A DNA stretch of 64,000 bases, taken from contig NZ_JAAGVZ010000006.1 in NCBI RefSeq assembly GCF_010882125.1, positions 124,001 to 188,000 on the forward strand, in the 5' to 3' direction. This DNA is from Peribacillus alkalitolerans (lineage in GTDB: Bacteria > Bacillota > Bacilli > Bacillales > DSM-1321). Positions 36,183 to 44,571 of this stretch are shown one piece after another (position 1 is the first letter of the stretch; each line of letters begins with the position of its first letter). The notes under the pieces are model-generated. The model was given only the letters and a program-made list of their open reading frames with translations. It had not been told where the DNA came from and ran no database searches. The position numbers and the translations under genes are program-made.

Positions 36183-37454
36183 ATGAGTCAAGGTGAAAAA
36201 ATTACAGTTTCTAATGGTGTATTGAATGTGCCAAATAATCCGGTAATCCCTTTTATTGAAGGTGATGGAATTGGTCCTGATATTTGGGCTGCAGCTTCTC
36301 GTGTTATCGAAGCAGCAGTAGACAAAGCTTATAATGGTGAAAAGAGCATTGTATGGAAAGAAGTTTTGGCTGGTGAAAAAGCATTCAACCAAACTGGTGA
36401 ATGGCTACCACAGGAAACTTTAGACTTAATTAATGAGTACTTGATTGCTATCAAAGGTCCTCTTACGACTCCGGTTGGTGGAGGAATCCGTTCATTGAAC
36501 GTTGCACTTCGTCAAGAATTGGATTTATTCGTTTGCTTACGTCCTGTAAGATACTTTGATGGTGTTCCTTCTCCTGTTAAGCGTCCAGAAGATACTGATA
36601 TGGTAATCTTCCGTGAGAATACTGAAGATATCTATGCTGGTATTGAGTATGCTAAGGGCTCTGACGAAGTAAAGAAATTAATCGACTTCCTTCAAAACGA
36701 AATGGGAGTTTCAAAAATCCGTTTCCCAGAAACGTCTGGAATCGGGATTAAGCCTGTTTCCCAAGAAGGTACTGAGCGTCTTGTACGTGCAGCTATAAAT
36801 TATGCAATTAAAGAAGGTCGCAAATCCCTTACTTTAGTACATAAAGGTAATATCATGAAATTCACTGAAGGTGCTTTCAAAACTTGGGGTTATGAGTTAG
36901 CTGAAAAAGAATTCGGCGATAAAGTATTCACTTGGGCTCAGTATGATCGCATTAAGGCTGATCAAGGTTCAGAAGCAGCTAACAATGCTCAAGCTGCAGC
37001 TGAAGCAGAAGGCAAAATTATCGTGAAGGATTCCATCGCGGATATCTTCTTACAACAAATCCTTACTCGTCCAAAAGAGTTTGATGTTGTAGCTACAATG
37101 AACTTAAACGGTGATTACATCTCTGATGCTCTTGCTGCACAAGTTGGTGGAATTGGTATCGCTCCAGGAGCAAACATCAACTATGAAACAGGACACGCAA
37201 TCTTTGAAGCTACACATGGTACTGCACCGAAGTATGCTGGCTTAGATAAAGTTAACCCATCTTCAGTTCTACTTTCAGGTGTATTGATGCTTGAACACCT
37301 TGGATGGAACGAAGCAGCTAAAATGATCATTAACTCAGTTGAAAAGACAATCTCTTCTAAAGTTGTAACTTATGACTTTGCTCGTCTAATGGATGGAGCT
37401 ACAGAAGTGAAGTGCTCTGAATTTGCTGATGAGTTAATCAAAAACTTAGCATAA
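36183..37454 (+). CDS. icd: NADP-dependent isocitrate dehydrogenase Icd
   Basis: 423 aa. Oxidises isocitrate to 2-oxoglutarate with NADP. The phosphorylation-loop and substrate motif [23 protein letters not shown] near residues 100-122, the [12 protein letters not shown] motif near 140, and the C-terminal [14 protein letters not shown] near 345 are all standard. The ATG at 36183 follows TTGGAGGG. Second gene of the cycle operon, with hairpins on both sides that lack T runs. Confidence 0.98.
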   Translation: MSQGEKITVSNGVLNVPNNPVIPFIEGDGIGPDIWAAASRVIEAAVDKAYNGEKSIVWKEVLAGEKAFNQTGEWLPQETLDLINEYLIAIKGPLTTPVGGGIRSLNVALRQELDLFVCLRPVRYFDGVPSPVKRPEDTDMVIFRENTEDIYAGIEYAKGSDEVKKLIDFLQNEMGVSKIRFPETSGIGIKPVSQEGTERLVRAAINYAIKEGRKSLTLVHKGNIMKFTEGAFKTWGYELAEKEFGDKVFTWAQYDRIKADQGSEAANNAQAAAEAEGKIIVKDSIADIFLQQILTRPKEFDVVATMNLNGDYISDALAAQVGGIGIAPGANINYETGHAIFEATHGTAPKYAGLDKVNPSSVLLSGVLMLEHLGWNEAAKMIINSVEKTISSKVVTYDFARLMDGATEVKCSEFADELIKNLA

Positions 37455-37470
37455 TTCCTATACGATTTTC

Positions 37471-37508
37471 GTAGACTGATAATTGGCAATCGCTATTTAT
37501 CAGTCTAC
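37471..37508 (+). other. Stem-loop in the icd-mdh gap
   Basis: GTAGACTGATAA and TTATCAGTCTAC form a perfect 12-bp stem with a 14-base loop; TTACATATG follows, not a T run. Confidence 0.75.
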
Positions 37509-37548
37509 TTACATATGATTGGGAAGATGACAAGGGAGGAATAAAACA

Positions 37549-38490
37549 ATGGCAGCATTAACACGCAAAAAAATTTCCGTTATCGGTGGAGGATTTACTG
37601 GAGCAACGACTGCATTTTTATTAGCTCAAAAAGAACTTGGAGATGTAGTGCTAGTTGATATCCCTCAAATGGAAAACCCTACAAAAGGAAAAGCGTTAGA
37701 TATGCTTGAGGCTGGACCGGTTCAAGGATTTGATGCTAATATCACTGGTACTTCTAGCTATGAAGACACCAAGGATTCTGACATCGTAATCATCACAGCT
37801 GGTATCGCACGTAAGCCTGGAATGAGCCGCGATGATTTGGTTCAAACTAACCAGAAAATCATGAAATCAGTTGCTCAAGAAGTGGCTAAACATTCTCCAA
37901 ACAGTTTTATTATCGTTTTGACTAATCCAGTTGATGCAATGACATACACAATCTTCAAAGAAAGTGGCTTCCCTAAAAACCGTGTAATCGGACAATCAGG
38001 TGTATTGGATTCAGCTCGTTTCCGTACATTCGTTGCACAAGAATTAAAAATGTCTGTAAAAGACATTACTGGCTTCGTACTTGGGGGTCATGGCGATGAC
38101 ATGGTCCCTTTAGTTCGCTATTCTTATGCTGGTGGAATCCCATTGGAAACATTAATTCCAAAAGATCGTTTAGATGCGATTGTTGAGCGTACTCGTAAAG
38201 GTGGAGCTGAAATCGTAAATCTACTTGGAAATGGTAGTGCATATTATGCCCCAGCTGCATCTTTAGTTGAAATGGCAGAAGCGATTCTTAAAGATCAACG
38301 CCGTGTACTGCCAGCTATTGCTTACCTTGAAGGAGAATATGGAATGGAAGGTATTTACCTTGGCGTTCCAACCATCCTTGGTGCAAACGGAATCGAAAAG
38401 GTTATTGAACTCGAACTTACAGAAACTGAAAAAGCAGAACTTGCAAAATCAGCTGAATCTGTTCGTAATGTTATGAGTGTACTCGCATAA
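37549..38490 (+). CDS. mdh: Malate dehydrogenase Mdh
   Basis: 313 aa. LDH-like NAD-dependent malate dehydrogenase. Rossmann motif [15 protein letters not shown] near residues 12-26 with Asp at the end of the second strand (VVLVDIP) for NAD; catalytic loop [17 protein letters not shown] near 83-99 with the malate-specific Arg; [10 protein letters not shown] near 123; GHGDDMVPL near 180 holds the catalytic His. The ATG at 37549 follows AAGGGAGGAATAAAAC. A strong terminator closes the citZ-icd-mdh unit. Confidence 0.98.
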   Translation: MAALTRKKISVIGGGFTGATTAFLLAQKELGDVVLVDIPQMENPTKGKALDMLEAGPVQGFDANITGTSSYEDTKDSDIVIITAGIARKPGMSRDDLVQTNQKIMKSVAQEVAKHSPNSFIIVLTNPVDAMTYTIFKESGFPKNRVIGQSGVLDSARFRTFVAQELKMSVKDITGFVLGGHGDDMVPLVRYSYAGGIPLETLIPKDRLDAIVERTRKGGAEIVNLLGNGSAYYAPAASLVEMAEAILKDQRRVLPAIAYLEGEYGMEGIYLGVPTILGANGIEKVIELELTETEKAELAKSAESVRNVMSVLA

Positions 38491-38510
38491 CCTTTAATAT
38501 GAAAAAATAT

Positions 38511-38543
38511 AAATTCGGGGATGCTTTTCCCCGAATTTTTTTA
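38511..38543 (+). terminator. Terminator of citZ-icd-mdh
   Basis: AAATTCGGGG, loop ATGCTTTT, CCCCGAATTTTTTT. Confidence 0.93.
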
Positions 38544-38561
38544 AAAATGGCCTTATTTAGG

Positions 38562-38700
38562 CGAGTTGATTGGAGCGGAAGTCGCGAGACTCCTGCGGAA
38601 AAAGCGGGTCAAGGAAGATCCCACAGGCGCTAGTATGCGCCAAGGTGGCTCCCAAACCGTCCGCGGAAAGCGAGTGGCTGGAACGAATTTCAACAGGCTA
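38562..38700 (+). repeat. MITE-like repeat copy R6, without clear ends
   Basis: Forward copy of the core only: GAGTTGATTGGAGCGGAAG...GACTCCTGCGGAAAAAGCGG...CCGCGGAAAGCGAGTGGC. The right arm is decayed (GAACGAATTTCAAC). The flanking terminal repeats seen in other copies are not recognisable. Confidence 0.8.
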
Positions 38701-38743
38701 CTTTTTTACCGCCAGTTCTGTAATACTTTCGGAGGTGTTGAAA

Positions 38744-39220
38744 ATGCTTTTAGGCAAAAAACGAAAACTCGGAAGAATCATTGAGGAAATTAAACCTGGT
38801 GAGAAGCTTAGCCTCACAGAAAAGATAGAAGACAAGGATTTATTATTATATTTAGGGTTAACGAACGATGCAAATCCTTTATACATACAGCATGATTATG
38901 CTTCCATGACATCCTTCAAGAAGCCGATTGTACCGAATATCATGTTGTTAGGTATTATTACTTCCGCGGTTTCTAAATATTTACCTGGACCAGGAAGCCA
39001 TATCTTAAAGCAGGATATCAATTTTGTTAAACCTGTTTACCATTATGGGACTGTTAAATTTCTTTTTGAAGTAACAGAAGTGGATGTAACGAAACATACT
39101 GTTACAATCAAAATTGACGGAAAAAATGAAGAGGAGCAAACGGTGCTTGATGGTTTTATGGTGGTTTGTCCTCCAAAATCAGTCGACGGAACGGACGGTC
39201 ACGCTTTAGAGAATTTTTAA
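38744..39220 (+). CDS. MaoC-like hotdog-fold protein with altered active site
   Basis: 158 aa from the ATG at 38744 after TCGGAGGTGTTGAAA; the longer open frame upstream runs through the repeat and is not real. The hotdog fold resembles R-specific enoyl-CoA hydratases: TNDANPLYIQHDYASM near residues 47-62, then FKKPIVPNIMLLGII and a YLPGPGSHIL block. In active hydratases the first block reads with Asp and His (ND.NP.H); here the Asp stays but the His is Tyr, and the HGM after PIV is PNI. So the classical dehydratase chemistry is doubtful. It lies between mdh and phoPR and has its own terminator. The pathway is unknown. Confidence 0.82.
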   Translation: MLLGKKRKLGRIIEEIKPGEKLSLTEKIEDKDLLLYLGLTNDANPLYIQHDYASMTSFKKPIVPNIMLLGIITSAVSKYLPGPGSHILKQDINFVKPVYHYGTVKFLFEVTEVDVTKHTVTIKIDGKNEEEQTVLDGFMVVCPPKSVDGTDGHALENF

Positions 39221-39233
39221 TAACTATTAATTT

Positions 39234-39266
39234 GAGCAGAATGTCATTAGATATTCTGCTTTTCTT
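39234..39266 (+). terminator. Terminator of the MaoC-like gene
   Basis: AGCAGAAT, loop, ATTCTGCTTTTCTTT. Confidence 0.8.
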
Positions 39267-39344
39267 TGTAGTTTGAGAAAATTATTATTATAATGAAAGT
39301 GGATGTGGTCTTCGGGGGTTAATACAGTTTTTGGGGAGGAACTT

Positions 39345-40067
39345 ATGCTTAAGAAAGTATTAGTGGTGGATGATGAGCAGTCAATCGTAACTTTGTTAGA
39401 ATATAATTTAAAACAGGCAGGCTACGATGTCATCACAGCTTGTGACGGTGAAGAAGGCAGAAATCGAGCTTTGGAAGAAAAACCTGATATTATCGTTTTA
39501 GATTTAATGCTTCCAAAATTAGATGGAATTGAAGTTTGTAAACAGATTCGCCAACAGAAAGTCATGGTTCCAATTCTCATGCTGACTGCTAAGGATGATG
39601 AATTCGATAAGGTACTAGGTTTGGAGCTAGGTGCAGACGATTATATGACAAAACCATTTAGTCCAAGAGAAGTAGTGGCCCGTGTCAAAGCCATATTACG
39701 TCGGTCATCTATTTCGCCAGAACAAACATCAGGCGAAAAGGGCGAAGATGATGATGAGCAAATCAAAATAGGTCAGCTACTTGTGTATCCTGATCGATAT
39801 GAAGCTTACTTTGCAGAACAAAAGCTTGAATTGACTCCAAAGGAGTTTGAACTGTTATTATATCTAACCCGTTATAAAGGTAGAGTATTGACCCGAGATC
39901 AATTGTTAAGTTCTGTTTGGAATTATGATTTCGCTGGTGATACTAGAATAGTGGACGTGCACATTAGCCATTTGCGCGAAAAAATAGAAGTCGATACAAA
40001 GAAACCTAAATATATCAAGACAATCCGTGGACTTGGGTATAAATTTGAGGAGCCAAAAGAGGAATAA
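39345..40067 (+). CDS. phoP: Phosphate response regulator PhoP
   Basis: 240 aa from the ATG at 39345 after GGGGAGGAACTT. OmpR/PhoB-type regulator controlling the phosphate starvation regulon. Receiver domain (about 1-120): acidic pair DD at 9-10, phosphoacceptor Asp53 in IVLDLMLPK, Thr in MLTAKDD, Lys in DDYMTKPFSPRE. The winged-helix domain (about 140-238) ends in THIS-type recognition helix VDVHISHLREKIE and IRGLGYKFE. phoR overlaps its stop by one base. The partner Pho boxes may be those at 41842. Confidence 0.97.
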   Translation: MLKKVLVVDDEQSIVTLLEYNLKQAGYDVITACDGEEGRNRALEEKPDIIVLDLMLPKLDGIEVCKQIRQQKVMVPILMLTAKDDEFDKVLGLELGADDYMTKPFSPREVVARVKAILRRSSISPEQTSGEKGEDDDEQIKIGQLLVYPDRYEAYFAEQKLELTPKEFELLLYLTRYKGRVLTRDQLLSSVWNYDFAGDTRIVDVHISHLREKIEVDTKKPKYIKTIRGLGYKFEEPKEE

Positions 40068-41833
40068 TGAAATTCCGTTCTAAGATTTTTGCCACGCTAG
40101 TTTTGCTTATTTTATTTGTTATGCTGGGACTGGGCATTTTGCTTGGCCAGCTTTTTAAATCGTATTATTTTAATGCTATCAATAATGGGATAAAGCATGA
40201 ACTGGATGTACTAGTAAACTATGTTCAGGATAATGGTGGGGTCGAAGCATTCCTTGAAGATAAAAAGGCTAAGGAAATATTCTCATCCTTTGATACTAGT
40301 CTTGCAATCCTTTCACCTGATAATCAAATTTTGTATCATACATACCATTATGAAGATTTGTCATTATCAAAACATAAGGCAATTATAAAGGAAATTGTCA
40401 ATACCACCGATCAAGATGGCTATCAAGTGATTAAAGGCAATTATGATTATCACTATTTTTGGATGCCGATTAAGATGGCTGGAGAAATAGAAGGATACGC
40501 GGTGGTCAGTAGTCAATTGGCTGGGATGAAGCAGATTAACATGCATATGTGGTGGATTCTCTTTGTTAGTTTAAGTGCCGCTCTGATAATTATTTTGATA
40601 ATTGGAAGCAGAATTGCGACAAAGTATACGAAACCAATTGAGGCTGCTACCAACACTGCAATTGAATTGGCAAAGGGGAATTTTCGCGCACGAACATATG
40701 AGGAACATAGTAGTGTGACTGCCATGTTAAGTACCTCAATAAATGTACTTGCTAGGAATCTACAAGAGATGGAAACTGCAAGGGAAATGCAACAAGACAG
40801 ATTAGCTACGTTGATTGAAAATATTGGTTCTGGCGTCCTTTTAATTGATAGTCAGGGGTATATTACTTTATTCAATAAATCATACAAGCAAATCTTTAAA
40901 ATAGAAAGTCATGAATTTCTTTATCGACTATATTATGAAGTCATTCCTTTTAAGGAAGTGATTCGTTTGATTGAAGATATTTTCATGACTGAAAAAACCG
41001 TCAAAAAACAATTTATACTGCCAGTGAAGCTAGAAAGAAGACATTTTGAAGTCTACGGCGCTCCTATCATCGGGAATAATGATGAATGGAAAGGAGTTGT
41101 TCTTGTATTCCATGACATTACCGAAATAAAAAAGCTTGAGCAAATGAGAAAGGATTTTGTAGCAAATGTTTCTCATGAACTAAAAACCCCTATTACTTCT
41201 ATTAAGGGATTTTCTGAAACCCTGCTTGACGGTGCCATGGAGGATAAAGAAACACTCAAACATTTCCTTACAATTATTCTAAAGGAAAGCGACCGTTTAC
41301 AATCTCTTATTCAAGACCTATTAGACCTCTCTAAAATTGAGCAGCAAGGATTCTTGATTGATTTCACAAAACTTGATCTAATCAACCTTCTTGAGGAAAC
41401 GAGTTTGATTTTTGAACGAAAAGCAGAGGAGAAAGGCATAAAGTTTTCTATTATTCCTCATCCTTCACCTGTGATTATCGAAGGAGATACTTTGCGACTG
41501 AAACAAATATTTATTAACTTAATCAGTAATGCCATTGCGTATACTCCTTCAGGCGGAGAAGTGGAAGTTCTTGTCTATGAAGAGGCTGAAACAGTAAATG
41601 TTGAAGTGAAGGATACAGGAATGGGCATTCAGGAAGAAGAACTTCCAAGGATTTTTGAGAGATTTTACAGAGTGGATAAAGCCAGAAGTAGAAACTCTGG
41701 AGGGACTGGTCTAGGGCTTGCCATTGTAAAGCATTTACTTGAAGCCCATAAAGGTGATATATCAGTGAATAGTACCCCTGGGGGAGGCACTACTTTCATT
41801 GTTAAGTTGCAAAAATCAATCCAAGGAAACTAA
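40067..41833 (+). CDS. phoR: Phosphate sensor histidine kinase PhoR
   Basis: 588 aa; its ATG shares one base with the phoP stop codon. Membrane segments at about 6-30 and 161-183 flank an extracytoplasmic PAS-like domain; then HAMP (about 184-236), a cytoplasmic PAS (about 245-350), and the kinase core. H box FVANVSHELKTPI near 364-376 holds the phosphorylated His; N box LISNAIAYTPSGG near 485; G1 DTGMGIQ near 522; G2 GGTGLGLAIVKH near 545. This is the full B. subtilis-type architecture. Downstream lies the Pho-box row and a terminator rather than another coupled gene. Confidence 0.97.
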   Translation: MKFRSKIFATLVLLILFVMLGLGILLGQLFKSYYFNAINNGIKHELDVLVNYVQDNGGVEAFLEDKKAKEIFSSFDTSLAILSPDNQILYHTYHYEDLSLSKHKAIIKEIVNTTDQDGYQVIKGNYDYHYFWMPIKMAGEIEGYAVVSSQLAGMKQINMHMWWILFVSLSAALIIILIIGSRIATKYTKPIEAATNTAIELAKGNFRARTYEEHSSVTAMLSTSINVLARNLQEMETAREMQQDRLATLIENIGSGVLLIDSQGYITLFNKSYKQIFKIESHEFLYRLYYEVIPFKEVIRLIEDIFMTEKTVKKQFILPVKLERRHFEVYGAPIIGNNDEWKGVVLVFHDITEIKKLEQMRKDFVANVSHELKTPITSIKGFSETLLDGAMEDKETLKHFLTIILKESDRLQSLIQDLLDLSKIEQQGFLIDFTKLDLINLLEETSLIFERKAEEKGIKFSIIPHPSPVIIEGDTLRLKQIFINLISNAIAYTPSGGEVEVLVYEEAETVNVEVKDTGMGIQEEELPRIFERFYRVDKARSRNSGGTGLGLAIVKHLLEAHKGDISVNSTPGGGTTFIVKLQKSIQGN

Positions 41834-41841
41834 GGGTAATC

Positions 41842-41880
41842 TTAACAAATTATTTACACATTTTTCATCTTTGCTTAATA
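41842..41880 (+). promoter_or_regulatory. Row of four PhoP boxes with exact 11-bp spacing
   Basis: TTAACA (41842), TTTACA (41853), TTCATC (41864) and TTAATA (41875), each separated by five bases. PhoP of Bacillus binds direct repeats of TTHAYA-type hexamers spaced by about five bases; promoters it activates carry four of them about 20 to 60 bases upstream of the start. Here they lie ten bases before a TACAAT -10 element. Confidence 0.6.
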
Positions 41881-41889
41881 ACCATCAAA

Positions 41890-41967
41890 TACAATGTGTA
41901 GTGAAGACCCCTTCATCCAAGGAGCCTAGAAAAGGCAAGGACACGACCCCGTCCTTGCCTTTTCGCT
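41890..41967 (+). ncRNA. Candidate PhoP-activated small RNA (with its -10)
   Basis: TACAAT at 41890-41895 is a possible -10; transcription would begin near 41902. The predicted RNA of about 65 nt has a 5' hairpin (TGAAG-ACCC-CTTCA, 41902-41915), an unpaired region containing AAGGAG (41919-41924), and a 13-bp perfect terminator hairpin (41930-41942 with 41951-41963) followed by a T-rich stretch. No start codon follows the AAGGAG. The simplest alternative is that this is just the phoPR terminator. Confidence 0.45.
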
Positions 41968-42099
41968 TTTCTCTTGTATGATACATAGTTAGTTTTTTAT
42001 CGTCATTCCCTTCCCCTCATTTCTCATTGAAAACTGGATTAATTCCCTACAATTCTTCTAAGCGACGCATGCTTTACTTTTCATAATAGTAAAAAATAT

Positions 42100-42125
42100 C
42101 GAAACTTTTTATGGAATTCTACGTA
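42100..42125 (+). promoter_or_regulatory. ECF-sigma (sigma-W type) promoter upstream of hflKC
   Basis: CGAAAC, 16 bases, CGTA. The sigma-W consensus is TGAAAC-N16-CGTA, so only the first base differs, and the -35 tract continues with a T run as in many such promoters. It lies 134 bases upstream of hflK. Confidence 0.55.
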
Positions 42126-42258
42126 AACATTAAAGGAATCATTAAGTGCATCCACTGAATGATAATGAAAGGGATGCGAAAAATAGAATATGGGTAGGTT
42201 TGCGGTACTGTCGCAAAAGTATGCTTATCCAAACTTCGATCTGGAAGGGAGAAACAGG

Positions 42259-43227
42259 ATGGTAAGTCTAAAAAGAATTTATATTATTACAGGACTTGTT
42301 TTATTATCTTTACTTATTATCAATGTGGCCATTACAACTTGGTATACAGTTGATGAATCTGACCAAGCTGTTGTAATGACGTTTGGGGATGTGCAGGATA
42401 CAATCACTGACCCAGGATTACATTTCAAACTACCTTGGCCCATACAATCTGTAGAAAAGCTTTCGAAAGAGACGTTCTCTCTACAATTTGGGTATCAACA
42501 AGAAAAAGATGGAGAAATCAAGGAGTTTCCAAGGGATACCAAAATGATAACGGGTGACGAGAATATCGTATTGGCTGATTTAGTGGTCCAATGGAAAATA
42601 ACAGATCCTCCTAAATTTTTATATAATTCTGATGCCCCTGAAAAAATCTTATACAACGCAACATCATCTGCCCTACGCAGTACGATTGGAAGTGCAAAAA
42701 TCGATGACGCTTTGACTTCAGGAAAAGCAGAAATCGAGGCCGATGTTCGTGAAATGCTTTCAGAATTAATCGCTAAGTACGATGTTGGGATTTCCGTTCT
42801 TGCAGTCAAATTACAAGATGTAGAATTGCCTAATAAGGATGTACGTAAGGCATTCACAGATGTGACGGATGCCCGGGAGACGATGAATACAAAAATCAAC
42901 GAAGCAAGGAAGTATGAAAATAAACAAATGAACGAAGCGCAAGGGGAAAAGGACGCGATCATTTCCAAAGCGAACGGTGACAAAGCTGCCCGTATTGAAC
43001 AGGCACGTGGGGATGTCGCAGTATTCAATAAGTTATATGAGGAGTACAAAAAGAGTCCTGAGGTCACAAAAGACCGTTTAGTCATTGAAACTTTAGAACA
43101 AGTTCTACCGAAAACTGAAATTTATATTATGAATGATGATGGCAATACCATGAAATATTTCCCTATCCGACCATTGGAGAAGGAACAGCCAAAAGTTCAA
43201 GAGGAGGGGAAGAACTCCAATGAATAA
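42259..43227 (+). CDS. hflK: FtsH modulator HflK (SPFH domain)
   Basis: 322 aa from the ATG at 42259 after GGAAGGGAGAAACAGG; a longer frame from 42190 lacks a ribosome-binding site. One N-terminal membrane helix (about 7-27, IYIITGLVLLSLLIINVAI), then the SPFH/band-7 domain opening DESDQAVVMTFGDVQDTITDPGLHFKLPWPI near residue 35, and a helical tail (about 210-270) rich in Ala/Glu/Lys that mediates assembly. HflK and HflC form a membrane cage around FtsH and restrain its proteolysis in E. coli; whether the same holds in Bacilli is not established. hflC overlaps it by eight bases. Confidence 0.92.
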   Translation: MVSLKRIYIITGLVLLSLLIINVAITTWYTVDESDQAVVMTFGDVQDTITDPGLHFKLPWPIQSVEKLSKETFSLQFGYQQEKDGEIKEFPRDTKMITGDENIVLADLVVQWKITDPPKFLYNSDAPEKILYNATSSALRSTIGSAKIDDALTSGKAEIEADVREMLSELIAKYDVGISVLAVKLQDVELPNKDVRKAFTDVTDARETMNTKINEARKYENKQMNEAQGEKDAIISKANGDKAARIEQARGDVAVFNKLYEEYKKSPEVTKDRLVIETLEQVLPKTEIYIMNDDGNTMKYFPIRPLEKEQPKVQEEGKNSNE

Positions 43228-44167
43228 CGAAACTGGTAACAAAGAAACTGTTATTGATATCAAGAACGCTAAATCAAATGGCTTTCAGTGGAAAGGATAT
43301 ATGAGGTTAGGGGTATTCTTCCTTGTTTTAATCCTTGTCTTACTATTCATTATTCGAAATATATATATCGTAAAAGAAGGCGAATATAAAGTAGTACGCC
43401 AATTCGGCGAGGTAGTCAGGATTGATAGCACCCCAGGTTTGAAATCAAAAATTCCATTTATCCAAAGCGTAACCACACTGCCGAAGTACCAAATGACTTA
43501 TGATGTTTCCGAAGCGGAAATTAACACCAAAGATAAAAAACGAATGCTGATTGATAATTACTCGGTTTGGCGCATCGAAGATCCCAAAAAGATGATATCA
43601 AATGCTAGAACGGTTGAAAAAGCGGAATCTAAGATGGAAGAGTTCATTTATTCTGTTGTACGTTCCGAACTTGGCCAATTAAATTATGATGAAATCATCA
43701 ATGATGAAAAATCATCACGAGGCAGTGTCAACGACCGTGTGACGGAGCTTGTCAATGAAATGCTTTCTAAAGATAATTATGGAATTGTCGTAACAGATGT
43801 ACGAATGAAACGCACTGACCTTCCAGCTGAAAACGAACAATCTGTATTTAAGCGAATGATTTCTGAACGAGAATCAAAAGCCCAAGAATATCTGTCTATG
43901 GGGGATGCAGAGAAAAATCGTATTGTTGCCGAGACGGATCGTCAAGTAAAGGAAATTATCTCAAAGGCCCAGGCAGACGCACAAGTGATTCGTGCCCAAG
44001 GGGAAGGAGAGGCTGCCCGTGTCTACAACCAATCCTTTTCAAAAGACGCAGACTTCTATAACCTATATCGAACACTAGAATCCTACAAAAAAACAATCAA
44101 TGGGGAAACTGTATTAGTTTTACCATCCGATTCACCTTATGCGAAATTACTAATGGGTGGTCAATAA
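43220..44167 (+). CDS. hflC: FtsH modulator HflC (SPFH domain)
   Basis: 315 aa. An N-terminal cytoplasmic stretch of about 30 residues, one membrane helix (about 31-50, VFFLVLILVLLFIIRNIYIV), the SPFH domain starting KEGEYKVVRQFGEVV near residue 54, and a coiled-coil tail (about 220-285, KEIISKAQADAQVIRAQGEGEA) ending with VLPSDSPYAKLL. It begins inside the end of hflK with AGGAGGGGAAG as ribosome-binding site, so the pair is made together. A strong terminator follows. These genes are absent at this position in B. subtilis. Confidence 0.92.
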   Translation: MNNETGNKETVIDIKNAKSNGFQWKGYMRLGVFFLVLILVLLFIIRNIYIVKEGEYKVVRQFGEVVRIDSTPGLKSKIPFIQSVTTLPKYQMTYDVSEAEINTKDKKRMLIDNYSVWRIEDPKKMISNARTVEKAESKMEEFIYSVVRSELGQLNYDEIINDEKSSRGSVNDRVTELVNEMLSKDNYGIVVTDVRMKRTDLPAENEQSVFKRMISERESKAQEYLSMGDAEKNRIVAETDRQVKEIISKAQADAQVIRAQGEGEAARVYNQSFSKDADFYNLYRTLESYKKTINGETVLVLPSDSPYAKLLMGGQ

Positions 44168-44179
44168 GTTCTAACTTAC

Positions 44180-44231
44180 AAAGGTGCTCAAGAAGGTCAT
44201 GCCATAATGATCAGCTTGAGTACCTTTTTTA
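44180..44231 (+). terminator. Terminator of hflKC
   Basis: AAAGGTGCTCAAG and CTTGAGTACCTTTTTT pair over 12 bases around a 21-base loop that may fold further. Confidence 0.85.
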
Positions 44232-44236
44232 TTTAA

Positions 44237-44449
44237 GGCTGTTTTCAAAAAGTTTATTACTGTATTGGTGGAATGTAACTTTAACTATCTGAGTTGATTG
44301 TAGCGGAGGGCACTTGACTCCTCGAATGGAAGCTTATTCAATGTCCTGGGTGAAAAGATGGAAGTGAGAGACCCAACAGGCGGTAACACCGAGGAGGCTC
44401 GGAAAGCAAGTGCCTATCGCTAAAAACAACACTATATGCGAAAAGAGCC
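44237..44449 (+). repeat. MITE-like repeat copy R7, rearranged
   Basis: Forward copy with ends GGCTGTTTTCAAAAAGTTT and, on the other strand, GGCTCTTTTCGCATATAGTG. The cassette is internally deleted (CTCCTCGAATGGAAGC, then TTATTCAATGTCCTG) and the right arm is shortened, so pairing of the core is mostly lost. The rest of the gap before polA (44450-44571) holds only a T-rich stretch and a purine-rich ribosome-binding site. Confidence 0.82.
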
Positions 44450-44571
44450 TTATTTAAGTAAGAATGGTGTGTAAAGCCCATCAATTTTTCTTTCTTCTAA
44501 TAGACATGATAAAATAGATATAACTAGAAGGAGGCTTGCCCTATACAGCAAGTTTTTAAGGAGGGTTCAGA

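Noticed and set aside
38570-38743. N-terminal extension of the MaoC-like ORF
   Set aside because: The extra 58 codons are a translation of repeat R6, and a good ribosome-binding site lies before the ATG at 38744.
41894-41929. An 11-codon ORF starting ATG (MCSEDPFIQGA) in the candidate small RNA
   Set aside because: No ribosome-binding site precedes it and its start lies upstream of the predicted transcript start.
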